From Novosphingobium sp. PC22D (GTDB lineage Bacteria; Pseudomonadota; Alphaproteobacteria; Sphingomonadales; Sphingomonadaceae), in NCBI RefSeq assembly GCF_002556635.1, contig NZ_MWMO01000003.1, positions 62,001 through 126,000 of the forward strand: a DNA stretch of 64,000 bases. The letters run 5' to 3'. Position 1 is the first letter of the stretch, and each line of letters begins with the position of its first letter. The translations under genes and the position numbers were made by a program. This document shows positions 25,736 to 34,294 of the stretch, in pieces. The notes beneath the pieces were generated by a model. It made no database searches and was not told the origin of the DNA. It saw nothing but the letters and a program-made list of their open reading frames with translations.

Positions 25736-27331
25736 ATGCGGCGTGCGGGCATGATCGGGCGTAGTGGAGGACGAACGTTGCGGCAGTGCGGCGCTTTGGC
25801 CTTGGTCGCCGCGCTCCTGCCCGGCGCGCCGGTATTGGCGGCGCAGGCCCTGCCGCTGGCCGGCGAAGCGGAGCCCGCCGCCGAGGAGGCCGCGCCCGCG
25901 ACGATCGAGACGATGGCGGGCACGCTCCACGATATCTTCACCGCTTACATGGCCGAGGCGCATGTGCCGGGCATGGTCTACGGCGTGGTACAGGACGGCA
26001 AGCTGGTGCTGGTCGAGGGGCTCGGCACTCGCGACCTCGTGAGCAGGACGCCGGTCGATGCCGACACGCGGTTTCGCATCGCATCGATGTCGAAGGCCTT
26101 CACCGGGCTCGCGATCCTAAAGTTGCGCGATGAGGGCAAGCTGCGGCTCGCGGACCCTGTGTCGCAATACGTGCCCGAGGTGGCGGACTGGGCGTTGCCG
26201 ACCTCGGATTCGCGGGCCGTCACCGTCGCCGACCTGATGCACCACACCGCGGGCTTCGTGGAGGACAACCCCTGGGGCGATCGCCAGCAGAGTATCGCGC
26301 CCGAGGCGTTCGGCGCGATGATGCGCGCCGGAATGCCCTTCGCATCGAGCCCCGGAACCGGGCCGGAATATTCGAACTACGGCTTCGCGCTGCTCGGGCG
26401 GATCATCAACAACGCTTCGGGCAAGCGCTATCAGGACTACATCCGCGAAGAGATCATGCTGCCGCTGGGCATGACGTCGACCGGCTACGACGTGCTCGCC
26501 GACCCGCCCGGATCGCGCGCGATCGGCTACCGCTGGCAGGACGGGCAATGGGTGCGCGAGCCCGACATGCCCGATGGCGAGTTCGGCGCGATGGGCGGGG
26601 TCGAGACCACGGCCAACGACTATGCGAAGTGGCTCGCCTTCGTGCTCTCCGCCTGGCCCGCCTCGGACGCACCCGAGACCGGACCCGTGCGGCGCGCGAC
26701 CGTCCGCGAGATCCCCATGCTGGTCTCGCCCTGGGGGACGATCACCACGCCGCCCGACGCCGAAGGCGCGACCTGCACGGAGTCGCAGGGCTATTCGGCG
26801 GGGTGGTTCGTCTCCGACGGGTGCGAAGTGGGGCGCAACATGCGGCACACGGGCGGCTATCCGGGCTACGGCTCGACGGTGCACCTGCTGCCCGACGCGG
26901 GCGTGGCGCTGTTCGCGTTCAGCGCGCGGACCTATTCCTCGGGCCGCTCGGTCGCCTACGGCGCATTGCGCGAACTGCGAAGGGCAGGGGCCATTCCCGA
27001 CCGCGCGCCCGGGCCGCCGAGCGCCTTGCTCGAGCAGGCCTATGTCAGCGCGAAAGTGGCCTGGCAGGCGGGCGATCCGGAACTTGTGCCGCTCGCGGTG
27101 AACATCGCGCTCGACAACGCGCTCGACCGCCGCCGCGCCGCGATCGCCGCGCTCAAGGAAAAGGTTGGCGCCTGCGATACGAGCGCGCCGGTCGCGCCGG
27201 TCAACAAGCTCCAGGGCACTTTCACCTGGACTTGCGAGAAGGGCGCGGTGAGGGGGCAGGTGCAGCTCGCGCCGACCGCCGCGTTCGAGCTTCAGCGGCT
27301 CGATTTCGCGGAGTTTTTGCCTGAGGGCTAG
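25736..27331 (+). CDS. Exported serine hydrolase, class C beta-lactamase-like
   Basis: 531 residues. Signal peptide (LALVAALLPGAPVLAAQA), then a penicillin-binding-protein-like transpeptidase fold: catalytic Ser117 in SMSK, EYSNYGFALLG as the Y-x-N element, and HTGGYPG as the third motif. An additional C-terminal domain of ~150 residues follows. These traits fit the S12 family (D-Ala-D-Ala carboxypeptidase, esterase or aminopeptidase); true beta-lactamase activity cannot be read from sequence. Start ATG25736 with GAGGGG upstream; upstream in-frame codons lack signal character. Confidence 0.8.
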   Translation: MRRAGMIGRSGGRTLRQCGALALVAALLPGAPVLAAQALPLAGEAEPAAEEAAPATIETMAGTLHDIFTAYMAEAHVPGMVYGVVQDGKLVLVEGLGTRDLVSRTPVDADTRFRIASMSKAFTGLAILKLRDEGKLRLADPVSQYVPEVADWALPTSDSRAVTVADLMHHTAGFVEDNPWGDRQQSIAPEAFGAMMRAGMPFASSPGTGPEYSNYGFALLGRIINNASGKRYQDYIREEIMLPLGMTSTGYDVLADPPGSRAIGYRWQDGQWVREPDMPDGEFGAMGGVETTANDYAKWLAFVLSAWPASDAPETGPVRRATVREIPMLVSPWGTITTPPDAEGATCTESQGYSAGWFVSDGCEVGRNMRHTGGYPGYGSTVHLLPDAGVALFAFSARTYSSGRSVAYGALRELRRAGAIPDRAPGPPSALLEQAYVSAKVAWQAGDPELVPLAVNIALDNALDRRRAAIAALKEKVGACDTSAPVAPVNKLQGTFTWTCEKGAVRGQVQLAPTAAFELQRLDFAEFLPEG

Positions 27332-27440
27332 ACGGCGTGGACGAGTCCATTCTGCTCGAGCGTCTGCTTTCGCCGGGCACTGTGGACAGGCGCGATGTCC
27401 GCAAAGTCGGAGTGGGCTGACAAGCGGCAAGCACCTCCAC

Positions 27441-27503
27441 CCGCTCAGCCTGAGCTTGTCGAAGGCTCCGCGCCAACGCCTTCGACAAGCTCAGGCTGAG
27501 CGG
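27441..27503. repeat. 25-bp perfect inverted repeat (dispersed palindromic element)
   Basis: Arms at 27441-27465 and 27479-27503 are exact reverse complements (left arm begins CCGCTCAGCCTGAGCTTGTC) around 13 nt. The core motif TTCGACAAGCTCAGG is familiar as a dispersed intergenic repeat in many proteobacterial genomes. It sits in the 351-nt gap between two convergent genes and may also limit read-through. Nothing else gene-like is visible between 27332 and 27629. Confidence 0.8.
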
Positions 27504-27629
27504 GGTTGGGAATTGGCTCCTGCCGCAACGTGAAGAGGCTTCCGTCCATTCGAACCTGGTCGGGCGGGGGTGTGGGCCGGTGCCGCAGCAAACCGAGCCT
27601 GTGTCCGGTTTCGCAAGGCACGCCCGATG

Positions 27630-27656
27630 AAAAAGGGCGCCGGTTGCCCGGCGCCC
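27630..27656 (-). terminator. Intrinsic terminator of the rpsF-rpsR-rplI operon
   Basis: GGGCGCCGG (27635-27643) pairs with CCGGCGCCC (27648-27656) around TTGC. On the minus strand the stem is followed by TTTTT (27634-27630). It lies 27 nt past the rplI stop. Confidence 0.85.
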
Positions 27657-27682
27657 CTCTTGACTCGTGGCGGTGAGCGGGC

Positions 27683-28312
27683 TCAGGCCTGCTCTTCGCC
27701 TGCCGGGGTCTCGGCCTCGTCCTCGGCGGCTTCGGCGGCCTGGATGGCGGCGACGTCACCGGGTTCGGCGTTCGGATCGTAGGCCTCGGTGAAGCCGACG
27801 GGCGCGGCCTCTTCCTCGAACATCGCGGCGAGGACGTCGACGCCCTGCGCCTGCTGGTCGGCCTCGTCGGGCGAGCGGGCGACGTTCGCCTTCACCGTGA
27901 CGTGGACTTCCGGGTGCAGCGCGACGGTCACGTCGAACATGCCGATCGTCTTGATCGGATGGCCCATGATGACCTGCTTCTTGTCGATCTTGTGGCCCTT
28001 TTCCTCGAGCCCGGCGACGATGTCGCGCACGTTGACCGAACCGTAGAGCTGGCCCGAGTTCGACGAGGCGCGGATCAGCACGATCTCGGTGCCGGCGACC
28101 TTGTCGCCCTGCTTTTCGGCCTCGGTGCGCTTCTCGGCGTTTTCCTGCTCGAGACGTTCACGGTTGGCCTCGAAGACCTTCTTGTTCGCCTCGTTGGCGC
28201 GCAGGGCCTTCTTGTTGGGCAGCAGGTAGTTGCGCGCGTAACCGTCCCTGACGGTGACGACGTCGCCGATGGCGCCGAGCTTCTCGACGCGTTCCAGGAG
28301 GATGATGTCCAT
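27683..28312 (-). CDS. rplI: 50S ribosomal protein L9, extended C-terminus
   Basis: 209 residues. The N-terminal L9 domain (MDIILLERVEKLGAIGDVVTVRDGYARNYLLPNKKAL-type start), the long connecting helix rich in Glu and Lys, and the C-terminal domain (LYGSVNVRDI, IKTIGMFDVTVALHPEV) are all present. About 60 extra acidic residues follow, ending AETPAGEEQA, longer than E. coli L9 (149 aa) and like the acidic tail on S16 here. It is last in rpsF-rpsR-rplI and precedes a terminator. Confidence 0.95.
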   Translation of the reverse strand: MDIILLERVEKLGAIGDVVTVRDGYARNYLLPNKKALRANEANKKVFEANRERLEQENAEKRTEAEKQGDKVAGTEIVLIRASSNSGQLYGSVNVRDIVAGLEEKGHKIDKKQVIMGHPIKTIGMFDVTVALHPEVHVTVKANVARSPDEADQQAQGVDVLAAMFEEEAAPVGFTEAYDPNAEPGDVAAIQAAEAAEDEAETPAGEEQA

Positions 28313-28325
28313 GGGGCTAGCCTCC

Positions 28326-28550
28326 TTACTTGACGATGTAGGGCAGCAGGCCGATGTGCCGGGCGCGCTTGATCGCCTGGCTCAGCTCGCGCTGCTTCTT
28401 GGCCGAAACGGCGGTGATGCGGCTCGGGACGATCTTGCCGCGCTCGGACATGAAGCCCTGCAGCAGACGGACGTCCTTGTAGTCGATCGTCGGCGCGTTC
28501 TTGCCCGAGAAGGGGCAGGACTTGCGGCGGCGGAAAAACGGTCGTGCCAT
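28326..28550 (-). CDS. rpsR: 30S ribosomal protein S18
   Basis: 74 residues, full-length S18. It begins [20 protein letters not shown] and ends LLPYIVK. A single Cys is seen in the KSCPFSG region, the usual remnant of a zinc site. S18 partners S6 on the 30S platform. Only a few bases separate it from rpsF upstream and 13 nt from rplI downstream. Confidence 0.95.
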   Translation of the reverse strand: MARPFFRRRKSCPFSGKNAPTIDYKDVRLLQGFMSERGKIVPSRITAVSAKKQRELSQAIKRARHIGLLPYIVK

Positions 28551-28553
28551 GGC

Positions 28554-28916
28554 TCAGTTCCCCTCGCGTTCGCGGCGACGACGGTTGTCGCGGTCGCTCT
28601 TGCGCATCATCACCGACGGGCCCGATTCGTGCTCGTCGACGCGGATCGTCATCCAGCGGATCACGTCTTCGTTGATCGCGGTCTGGCGCTCGAGTTCCTC
28701 GACGGTGTCGCCCGAGGCCTCGATGTTGAGCATGACGAAGTGCGCCTTGCGGTTGCGCTTGATCTTGTAGGCGAGATTCTTGAGACCCCAGGTCTCGGTC
28801 TTGTGGACCTTGCCCTCGTTCTTCTCGACGATCTCGGTTGCAGTCGCGGCGAGCGCGTCGACTTGCGACTGGCTCAGGTCCTGGCGCGCCAGGAAAACGT
28901 GCTCGTAAAGCGGCAC
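28554..28916 (-). CDS. rpsF: 30S ribosomal protein S6
   Basis: 120 residues. [19 protein letters not shown], then [26 protein letters not shown] and [13 protein letters not shown] are canonical for S6; a basic-acidic tail ([16 protein letters not shown]) follows. The start is GTG28916 with AAGGAAG 6 nt upstream; the longer frame upstream lacks similarity. First gene of the rpsF-rpsR-rplI operon. Confidence 0.94.
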   Translation of the reverse strand: MPLYEHVFLARQDLSQSQVDALAATATEIVEKNEGKVHKTETWGLKNLAYKIKRNRKAHFVMLNIEASGDTVEELERQTAINEDVIRWMTIRVDEHESGPSVMMRKSDRDNRRRREREGN

Positions 28917-29028
28917 GGCAGCTTCCTTTTCATCTTCCAACCGATCGCTGGCTTGTCCGCACGATTGCGGGGCCCCTCCGGCTTTCTTCAGCTTTCCACA
29001 CGGCCGAACGCGGCGCGCGGAAGCGGGG

Positions 29029-29056
29029 CGCATAGCGCATCCGGGGCGAAATGCAA
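29029..29056 (-). promoter_or_regulatory. Candidate rpsF promoter
   Basis: On the minus strand TTGCATT (29056-29050), 13 nt, then GCTATGCG (29036-29029) match the Caulobacter-type housekeeping consensus TTGACGS-N10-14-GCTANAWC. The leader would be about 110 nt. The rest of the 305-nt divergent gap (28917-29221), which also serves the M1 peptidase gene, shows no other feature I can support. Confidence 0.45.
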
Positions 29057-29221
29057 GCGCGCATTGGCGCCTGCGGGCCCCCTCGCGCACTGTGGCGGGC
29101 GGGCCACACCGCCACGTCGTTCGTCGGCCACGGTCTGTCGTTGGCCCGAATCTGGGTTGATCGGGCAGGGCCGGGGCCTATCGAATCGACAGTCTGGCAC
29201 TCTGTTATCCCCTGGAGACAT

Positions 29222-31873
29222 ATGAAGAAGCACCTTGCAACGGTTGCCGCCGCCGCGCTCGCCGCGTCGCTGGCGCAGCCGGCCCTCGCCGCACCCTCGA
29301 CCACGCCCGGCGCCACCGCCGAGACGGTGACGACCCAGCTTCCCCGCGCAGTGCGGCCGACGCATTATGACGTCACGATCACGCCCGATGCCGAGGCGCT
29401 CACCTTCACCGGCGAAGTCGCGATCGACGTCGATGTGGTGGAGACGACCGACACGATCGTGCTCAATGCAGTCGATCTGAAGATCTCCTCCGCGCGGCTC
29501 ACGGCGGCGGGGGGCAAGCAGGCGATGACGCCGACGATCACGCTCCAGCCCGACGCGCAGACCGCGACGTTCGCGTTCGACAAACCGCTCACGCCGGGCA
29601 AGTACCGCCTCTCGACCACCTATTCGGGCACGATCAACACCCAGGCCAACGGCCTGTTCGCGCTCGACTACGTCGCGGCCGACGGGAGCGAGAAGCGCGC
29701 GCTCTACACCCAGTTCGAGGCCCCAGACGCGCGGCGCATGATCCCGGCCTTCGACGAGCCGTTCTACAAGGCGACGTTCACGCTCCATGCCGTGGTGCCT
29801 GAAGACCAGATGGCGGTGAGCAACATGCCCGTCGCCGAGTCCGCGCCGGCGGGCGAGGGCAGGAAGCGGGTCAGCTTCCGCGAAACGCCAGTCATGTCGA
29901 CCTACCTGTTCTTCTTCGGGATGGGCGATTTCGAGCGCGCGACCCGGCAGGCCGGCGACGCCGAAGTGGGTGTCGTGGTCAAGCGCGGCGTGGCCGACCA
30001 GGCGACTTTCGCGCTCGATGCCTCGGCCGACATCCTGCCCTGGTACAACGCCTATTTCGGCACGCCCTATCCGCTGCCCAAGCTCGACAACGTCGCCGCT
30101 CCGGGCCAGTCGCAGTTCTTCGGGGCGATGGAGAACTGGGGCGCGATCTTCACTTTCGAATACGCGATGCTGCTCGATCCCAAGCTCGATTCGGTCGATG
30201 CACGCAAGCGCATCTTCACCGTGCTCGCGCACGAGATGGCACACCAGTGGTTCGGCGATCTCGTGACGATGTCGTGGTGGGATGACCTGTGGCTCAACGA
30301 GGGTTTCGCCTCGTGGATGGAGACGCGCGCGACCGAGCACTTCCATCCCGAATGGAAGCCCGAACTCGGCGCGGTCAGCACGCGCAACGGGGCGATGAAC
30401 CAGGATGCGCTGGTGACGACGCACCCGGTCATCCAGGAGCGCAAGACGGTCGAGGAAGCGAGCCAGGCCTTCGACGGCATCACCTATTCGAAGGGCGAGT
30501 CGGTGATCCGCATGCTCGAGGCCTACACCGGGCGCGACGAATGGCGCGAGGGCGTGCGCGCCTACATGAAGCGCTACGAATACGCCAACACGGTGACCGA
30601 CGACTTGTGGCGCGAGATGGAAAAGGCTTCGGGCAAGCCGATCATCCAGATCGCGCACGACTTCACCCGCCAGCCGGGCATCCCGCTGGTGAAGGTCTCG
30701 GGCACTTGCAAGGGCGGCAAGTCGGTGCTTGCGCTCGAACAGGGCGAGTTCACGCGCGATCGTCCGGACAAGACGCCGCTCTCGTGGCATGTTCCCATCG
30801 TCGCCGCTGCGCTCGGCGGCGCGCCGGCGGAGACGCTGCTCGAGGGCAGCGGCAGCCTGGAGGTCGCGGGCTGCGGCCCGGTGATCGTCAACTCCGGCCA
30901 GAACGGCTATTACCGCGTGGCCTATGCGCCGCAGATGTTCTCGGCGATCTCGAAGAATTTCGCCGAAGTTCCGGCGGTCGACCAGCTTGGCCTGCTCTCG
31001 GACACCGGCGCGCTGGGCCTCGCCGGGGTCAAGCCGATGGCAGACCTGCTCGATCTGGTGCAGGCGATGCCGGCGGACGCCGAGCCCGAAGTGCTTGCCT
31101 CGGGCGCGAGCTACTTCTCGGCGCTCTACGCCTATGCCGAGGGCAAGCCCGAGTTGCGCGGGCGCCTGACGAAGTTCGTGGGCGCCAAGTTCCTGCCGGT
31201 GCTCGATCGGCTCGGCTGGACGCCCAAGGCCGACGAGCCGGCGACCGAGACCGAGCTTCGCTCCTCGCTAATCTCGCTGCTCGGCGATGTCGGCGAACCC
31301 ACGGTCGTGGCCGAGGCGAAGCGCCGTTTCGCCGCTTCGGAGAGCGACCCGACGGCGATCGATCCCTCGCTGCGCAGCGCGATCCTCGGGGTGGTCGCCA
31401 CGCATGCCGACGCAGCGACCTGGGACAAGCTGCACGCGATGGCCAAGTCCGAGCAGTCGACCCAGCTTCGCAGCCTGATCTATTCGCGCCTCGGGGCGGC
31501 ACGCGATCCCGAACTGGCGCAAAAGGCGCTGGAACTGGCTCTGACCGACGAGCCGGGCGAGACCGTCAGCCCCAGCATCATCCGCTATGTCGCCAGCGAG
31601 CATCCCGACCTGGCGTTCGACTTCGCGATGGCGCACTACGACGATGTGGTGAAGCGCGTCGATCTCTCGGCGGCGAGCCGCTACTTCCCGGGACTGGCCC
31701 AATCCAGCCTGGACGAAGCCATGATCGGCAAGCTGGAAAGCTATGCCGCGGGCCTGCCGGAAGACGCGCGCAAGCCCACCGAGGAATCGATCGCGCTGAT
31801 CCGCTATCGCCGCTCGGTAAGCGAGGGCCGGATGCCGGGTGTCGACGCCTGGCTGGCGAAGGCCGGGTACTGA
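29222..31873 (+). CDS. M1 family zinc aminopeptidase, exported
   Basis: 883 residues. Signal peptide ending ALA, an N-terminal beta domain, then the exopeptidase motif GAMENWG and zinc motif HEMAH at residues 337-341 with the downstream Glu in WLNEGFASW. The C-terminal half is an ERAP1-like helical domain. It cleaves single residues from the N-termini of peptides, here likely in the periplasm. Start ATG29222 follows TGGAG; an in-frame extension to 29051 lacks signal-peptide character. It is divergent from rpsF and convergent with the flagellin gene. Confidence 0.92.
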   Translation: MKKHLATVAAAALAASLAQPALAAPSTTPGATAETVTTQLPRAVRPTHYDVTITPDAEALTFTGEVAIDVDVVETTDTIVLNAVDLKISSARLTAAGGKQAMTPTITLQPDAQTATFAFDKPLTPGKYRLSTTYSGTINTQANGLFALDYVAADGSEKRALYTQFEAPDARRMIPAFDEPFYKATFTLHAVVPEDQMAVSNMPVAESAPAGEGRKRVSFRETPVMSTYLFFFGMGDFERATRQAGDAEVGVVVKRGVADQATFALDASADILPWYNAYFGTPYPLPKLDNVAAPGQSQFFGAMENWGAIFTFEYAMLLDPKLDSVDARKRIFTVLAHEMAHQWFGDLVTMSWWDDLWLNEGFASWMETRATEHFHPEWKPELGAVSTRNGAMNQDALVTTHPVIQERKTVEEASQAFDGITYSKGESVIRMLEAYTGRDEWREGVRAYMKRYEYANTVTDDLWREMEKASGKPIIQIAHDFTRQPGIPLVKVSGTCKGGKSVLALEQGEFTRDRPDKTPLSWHVPIVAAALGGAPAETLLEGSGSLEVAGCGPVIVNSGQNGYYRVAYAPQMFSAISKNFAEVPAVDQLGLLSDTGALGLAGVKPMADLLDLVQAMPADAEPEVLASGASYFSALYAYAEGKPELRGRLTKFVGAKFLPVLDRLGWTPKADEPATETELRSSLISLLGDVGEPTVVAEAKRRFAASESDPTAIDPSLRSAILGVVATHADAATWDKLHAMAKSEQSTQLRSLIYSRLGAARDPELAQKALELALTDEPGETVSPSIIRYVASEHPDLAFDFAMAHYDDVVKRVDLSAASRYFPGLAQSSLDEAMIGKLESYAAGLPEDARKPTEESIALIRYRRSVSEGRMPGVDAWLAKAGY

Positions 31874-31884
31874 AAGCCGGACGG

Positions 31885-31920
31885 AAAAGGCCCCGTGGAC
31901 GGCGAACCGTCCACGGGGCC
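31885..31920 (-). terminator. Intrinsic terminator of the flagellin gene
   Basis: A perfect 14-bp stem (31889-31902 with 31907-31920, GGCCCCGTGGACGG) closed by CGAA. On the minus strand it is followed by TTTT (31888-31885). It serves flagellin; on the plus strand it lies 15 nt after the M1 peptidase stop but lacks a U-tract. Confidence 0.85.
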
Positions 31921-31945
31921 TCGACTGACTAGCTCGTGATCGCGA

Positions 31946-32770
31946 TCAGCGCAGAAGCTGCATGACCTGCTCGGTCGCCTGGTTGGCCTGGGCGATCATC
32001 GCGGTCGAGGCCTGCGAGAGGATCTGGGCCTTGGCCATCGAGGTGGTTTCCACCGAGTAGTCGGCATCCTCGATCCGCGAGCGCGAATCCGAGAGGTTGG
32101 CGACGTTGCTGGTGAGGTTGTTGACCGCCGATTCGAGGCGGTTCTGGCCGGCACCCAGCGAGGCGCGGGTCGCGTTGACGTCGGCGAGTGCGAGGTCGAT
32201 GTTGTCGATCGTGGTGGTCGCGAGCGCCGAGGTGGTGACGTCGAGCGCGGTGGCGTCGATATTGGTGCCGTCGATCGCGACAGAGGTCAGCGTGACGGTT
32301 TCGCCCGAGTTGGCGCCGGTCTGGATGTCGAAGGTGACGTCCGTGCCGGCAGTGGTCGAGAACAGCGTGTTGCCGTTGAACTGGGTGGTGGCGAGAACGT
32401 CGGCGACCTGATCGGTGAGCGCGGTGACCTCGGCCTGCATCGCGGTGCGGTCGGAAGCCTGGTACGTGCCCGAGGCCGACTGCACGGCGAGCTCGCGGAC
32501 GCGCTGGAACATGTTCGAGATCTCGGAGAGCGCGCCTTCCGCGGTCTGCGCGAGGCTGATGCCGTCGTTCGCGTTGCGGATGCCCTGGCTCATGCCCTTG
32601 ATCTGCGTCGTCATCGACGTGGTGATGGCAAGGCCGGCGGCGTCGTCCTTCGCCGAGTTGATGCGCTTGCCGGTCGAGAGGCGCTCCATCGAGGTGCCAA
32701 GCATCTTGTTGGCCGAGATCGAGGCGTTGGTGGCGCGGATCGCGCTGATATTCGTGTTGATGACTGCCAT
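31946..32770 (-). CDS. fliC: Flagellin
   Basis: 274 residues, short for flagellin, as in many alphaproteobacteria. The D0/D1 N-terminal part (MAVINTNISAIRATNASISANK, then LSTGKRINSAKDDAAGLAI) and C-terminal part (NRLESAVNNLTSNVANLSDSRSRIEDADYSVE, ending QVMQLLR) are complete. The variable central domain is only ~90 residues of Thr/Ala-rich sequence. Both ends pair as coiled coils in the filament core. No other flagellar gene is within the window; the gene has its own sigma-28-like promoter and its own terminator. Confidence 0.95.
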   Translation of the reverse strand: MAVINTNISAIRATNASISANKMLGTSMERLSTGKRINSAKDDAAGLAITTSMTTQIKGMSQGIRNANDGISLAQTAEGALSEISNMFQRVRELAVQSASGTYQASDRTAMQAEVTALTDQVADVLATTQFNGNTLFSTTAGTDVTFDIQTGANSGETVTLTSVAIDGTNIDATALDVTTSALATTTIDNIDLALADVNATRASLGAGQNRLESAVNNLTSNVANLSDSRSRIEDADYSVETTSMAKAQILSQASTAMIAQANQATEQVMQLLR

Positions 32771-32829
32771 TTTTCGTTTCCCCGATTGTTCGACCGGAAT
32801 GGGCCGGTCGCCCGCTGCGGTCAGGGGGA

Positions 32830-32856
32830 AGAACGGCGCGGGCCGGTGAGACTTTA
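32830..32856 (-). promoter_or_regulatory. Sigma-28 (FliA)-type promoter of flagellin
   Basis: On the minus strand TAAAGTCT (32856-32849), 11 nt, then GCCGTTCT (32837-32830). The sigma-28 consensus is TAAAGTTT-N11-GCCGATAA: 7 of 8 match at -35, the GCCG core matches at -10, and the spacing is exact. The leader to the flagellin ATG is about 55 nt. Confidence 0.65.
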
Positions 32857-32972
32857 AGGGCCGTGTGATCGAGGGCCGACAAGATGACGCTTGATCGGTT
32901 TGGCGAATGCCCGCATTCAGGCGGCCTCGCCCGCCTTTGGGCGCGCTTTCTGGTCAAGGAGCCTGCGCCGCC

Positions 32973-33920
32973 ATGCCATCCGGTCTCGTCGCCCTTCTGG
33001 ACGACGTCTCCGTCATCGCCCGCGCCGCCGCCGCGTCGATCGACGACGTCGGGGCAGGCGTGGCCAAGGCGGGCACCAAGGCGGCGGGGGTCGTGATCGA
33101 CGACGCGGCGGTGACCCCGTCCTACGTCACCAATTTCACGCCCGACCGCGAATTGCCGATCATCTGGCAGATCACCAAGGGCAGCCTGCGCAACAAGCTG
33201 CTGCTCCTGCTGCCGGTCGCGCTGCTGCTGAGCCAGTTCCTGCCGGCCGCGATCACCCCGCTGCTCATGCTCGGCGGTTTCTACCTCTCGTTCGAGGGCG
33301 CGGAGAAGGTGATCGAGAAGCTCGGCGGCGCCAAGCACGGCGAGACGCTGGAGGACACCATCTCCGACCCGGCGACGTTCGAGAAGCAGCGCGTCGCGGG
33401 CGCGGTCCGCACCGATCTCATCCTCTCGGCCGAGATCATGGCGATCGCGCTGTCCGAAGTGGCGGACCAGAGCCTCGTGGCGCGCGCGATCATCCTCGCG
33501 CTGGTCGGCGTGGTGATCACCGCGGTGGTCTACGGCGCGGTCGCGCTGATCGTGAAGATGGACGACATCGGCCTCCACCTCGCCCGCAAAGATGGCCCCG
33601 CAGCGCAGAAGACCGGACGCGGGCTGCTGAAAGCCATGCCGATCGTGCTCAAGCTGCTCGCCTCGGTGGGAACGCTGGCGATGCTGTGGGTCGGTGGCGG
33701 CATTCTCCTGCACGGCAGCGAGGAACTCGGCTTCGCCGCGCCCGCGCATCTCGCGCACGCGATCCAGCACGCGGTCGAACACGCGACGGGCGCGCTCGGC
33801 GGCGTGCTGGGCTGGCTCGCCTACGCGATCGCCTCTGGCATCGTCGGCCTGATCGTCGGCGCGGTGCTCGCGGTCATCGTGCACCAGGTCGGCAAGCTGC
33901 GCGGCGAGAACGCGCACTAG
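32973..33920 (+). CDS. DUF808 family (YedI-like) membrane protein
   Basis: 315 residues. Starts MPSGLVALLDDVSVIARAAAASIDDVGAG, the DUF808 signature, then DDAAVTPSYVTNFTPDRELPIIWQI, and has about five membrane helices, including a glycine-rich last one. Length and motif order match E. coli YedI (about 305 aa), whose function is unknown. AAGGAG lies 11 nt upstream of ATG32973; the in-frame extension upstream is not needed. Divergent from flagellin. Confidence 0.88.
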   Translation: MPSGLVALLDDVSVIARAAAASIDDVGAGVAKAGTKAAGVVIDDAAVTPSYVTNFTPDRELPIIWQITKGSLRNKLLLLLPVALLLSQFLPAAITPLLMLGGFYLSFEGAEKVIEKLGGAKHGETLEDTISDPATFEKQRVAGAVRTDLILSAEIMAIALSEVADQSLVARAIILALVGVVITAVVYGAVALIVKMDDIGLHLARKDGPAAQKTGRGLLKAMPIVLKLLASVGTLAMLWVGGGILLHGSEELGFAAPAHLAHAIQHAVEHATGALGGVLGWLAYAIASGIVGLIVGAVLAVIVHQVGKLRGENAH

Positions 33921-34075
33921 CCGCATTCCGCCATGCTCGCGCATCGCGGCTAATCCGGGCTTTCCCGCTGCTAGGTGCGTTCGCCTAGGACTGGGTCCAC
34001 GGGCCGAAAAGCCACGCTGTCCTAATGCCTCGCGGACCAACAAGAGCCCATCCAGTCGCGAGGGACGCAAGAGGA

Positions 34076-34294
34076 ATGTCTGTACCACCCTTCATCCATC
34101 CCTGCTGGAAGCGGCTCGCCACGGGCGGCCTGCAGGAACTCGAGCTGAGGAATCCGGCAGCGCAGATGATGGCCAAGCGCCTCGATCGGGACCAGCGCAC
34201 CGAGCTGGTCGACCGCGTTCAGGAAATCCACGAATTCTTTACCCGCTACGAAAGGACCCTGGGGCATGAGCTTTCTCAGTTCGACCGGCTTTGA
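34076..34294 (+). CDS. Small unknown protein preceding a DUF6976-like gene
   Basis: 72 residues, no signal or membrane helix. Notable segments are PFIHPCWKRLATGG and RVQEIHEFFTRYERTLGHE, mainly helical. Its last 29 nt overlap the start of the following gene, which argues for coupled expression and joint function. The ATG34076 has GAGGG 11 nt upstream; an ATG at 34025 would add 17 residues of low-complexity sequence. I do not recognise a family. Confidence 0.5.
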   Translation: MSVPPFIHPCWKRLATGGLQELELRNPAAQMMAKRLDRDQRTELVDRVQEIHEFFTRYERTLGHELSQFDRL

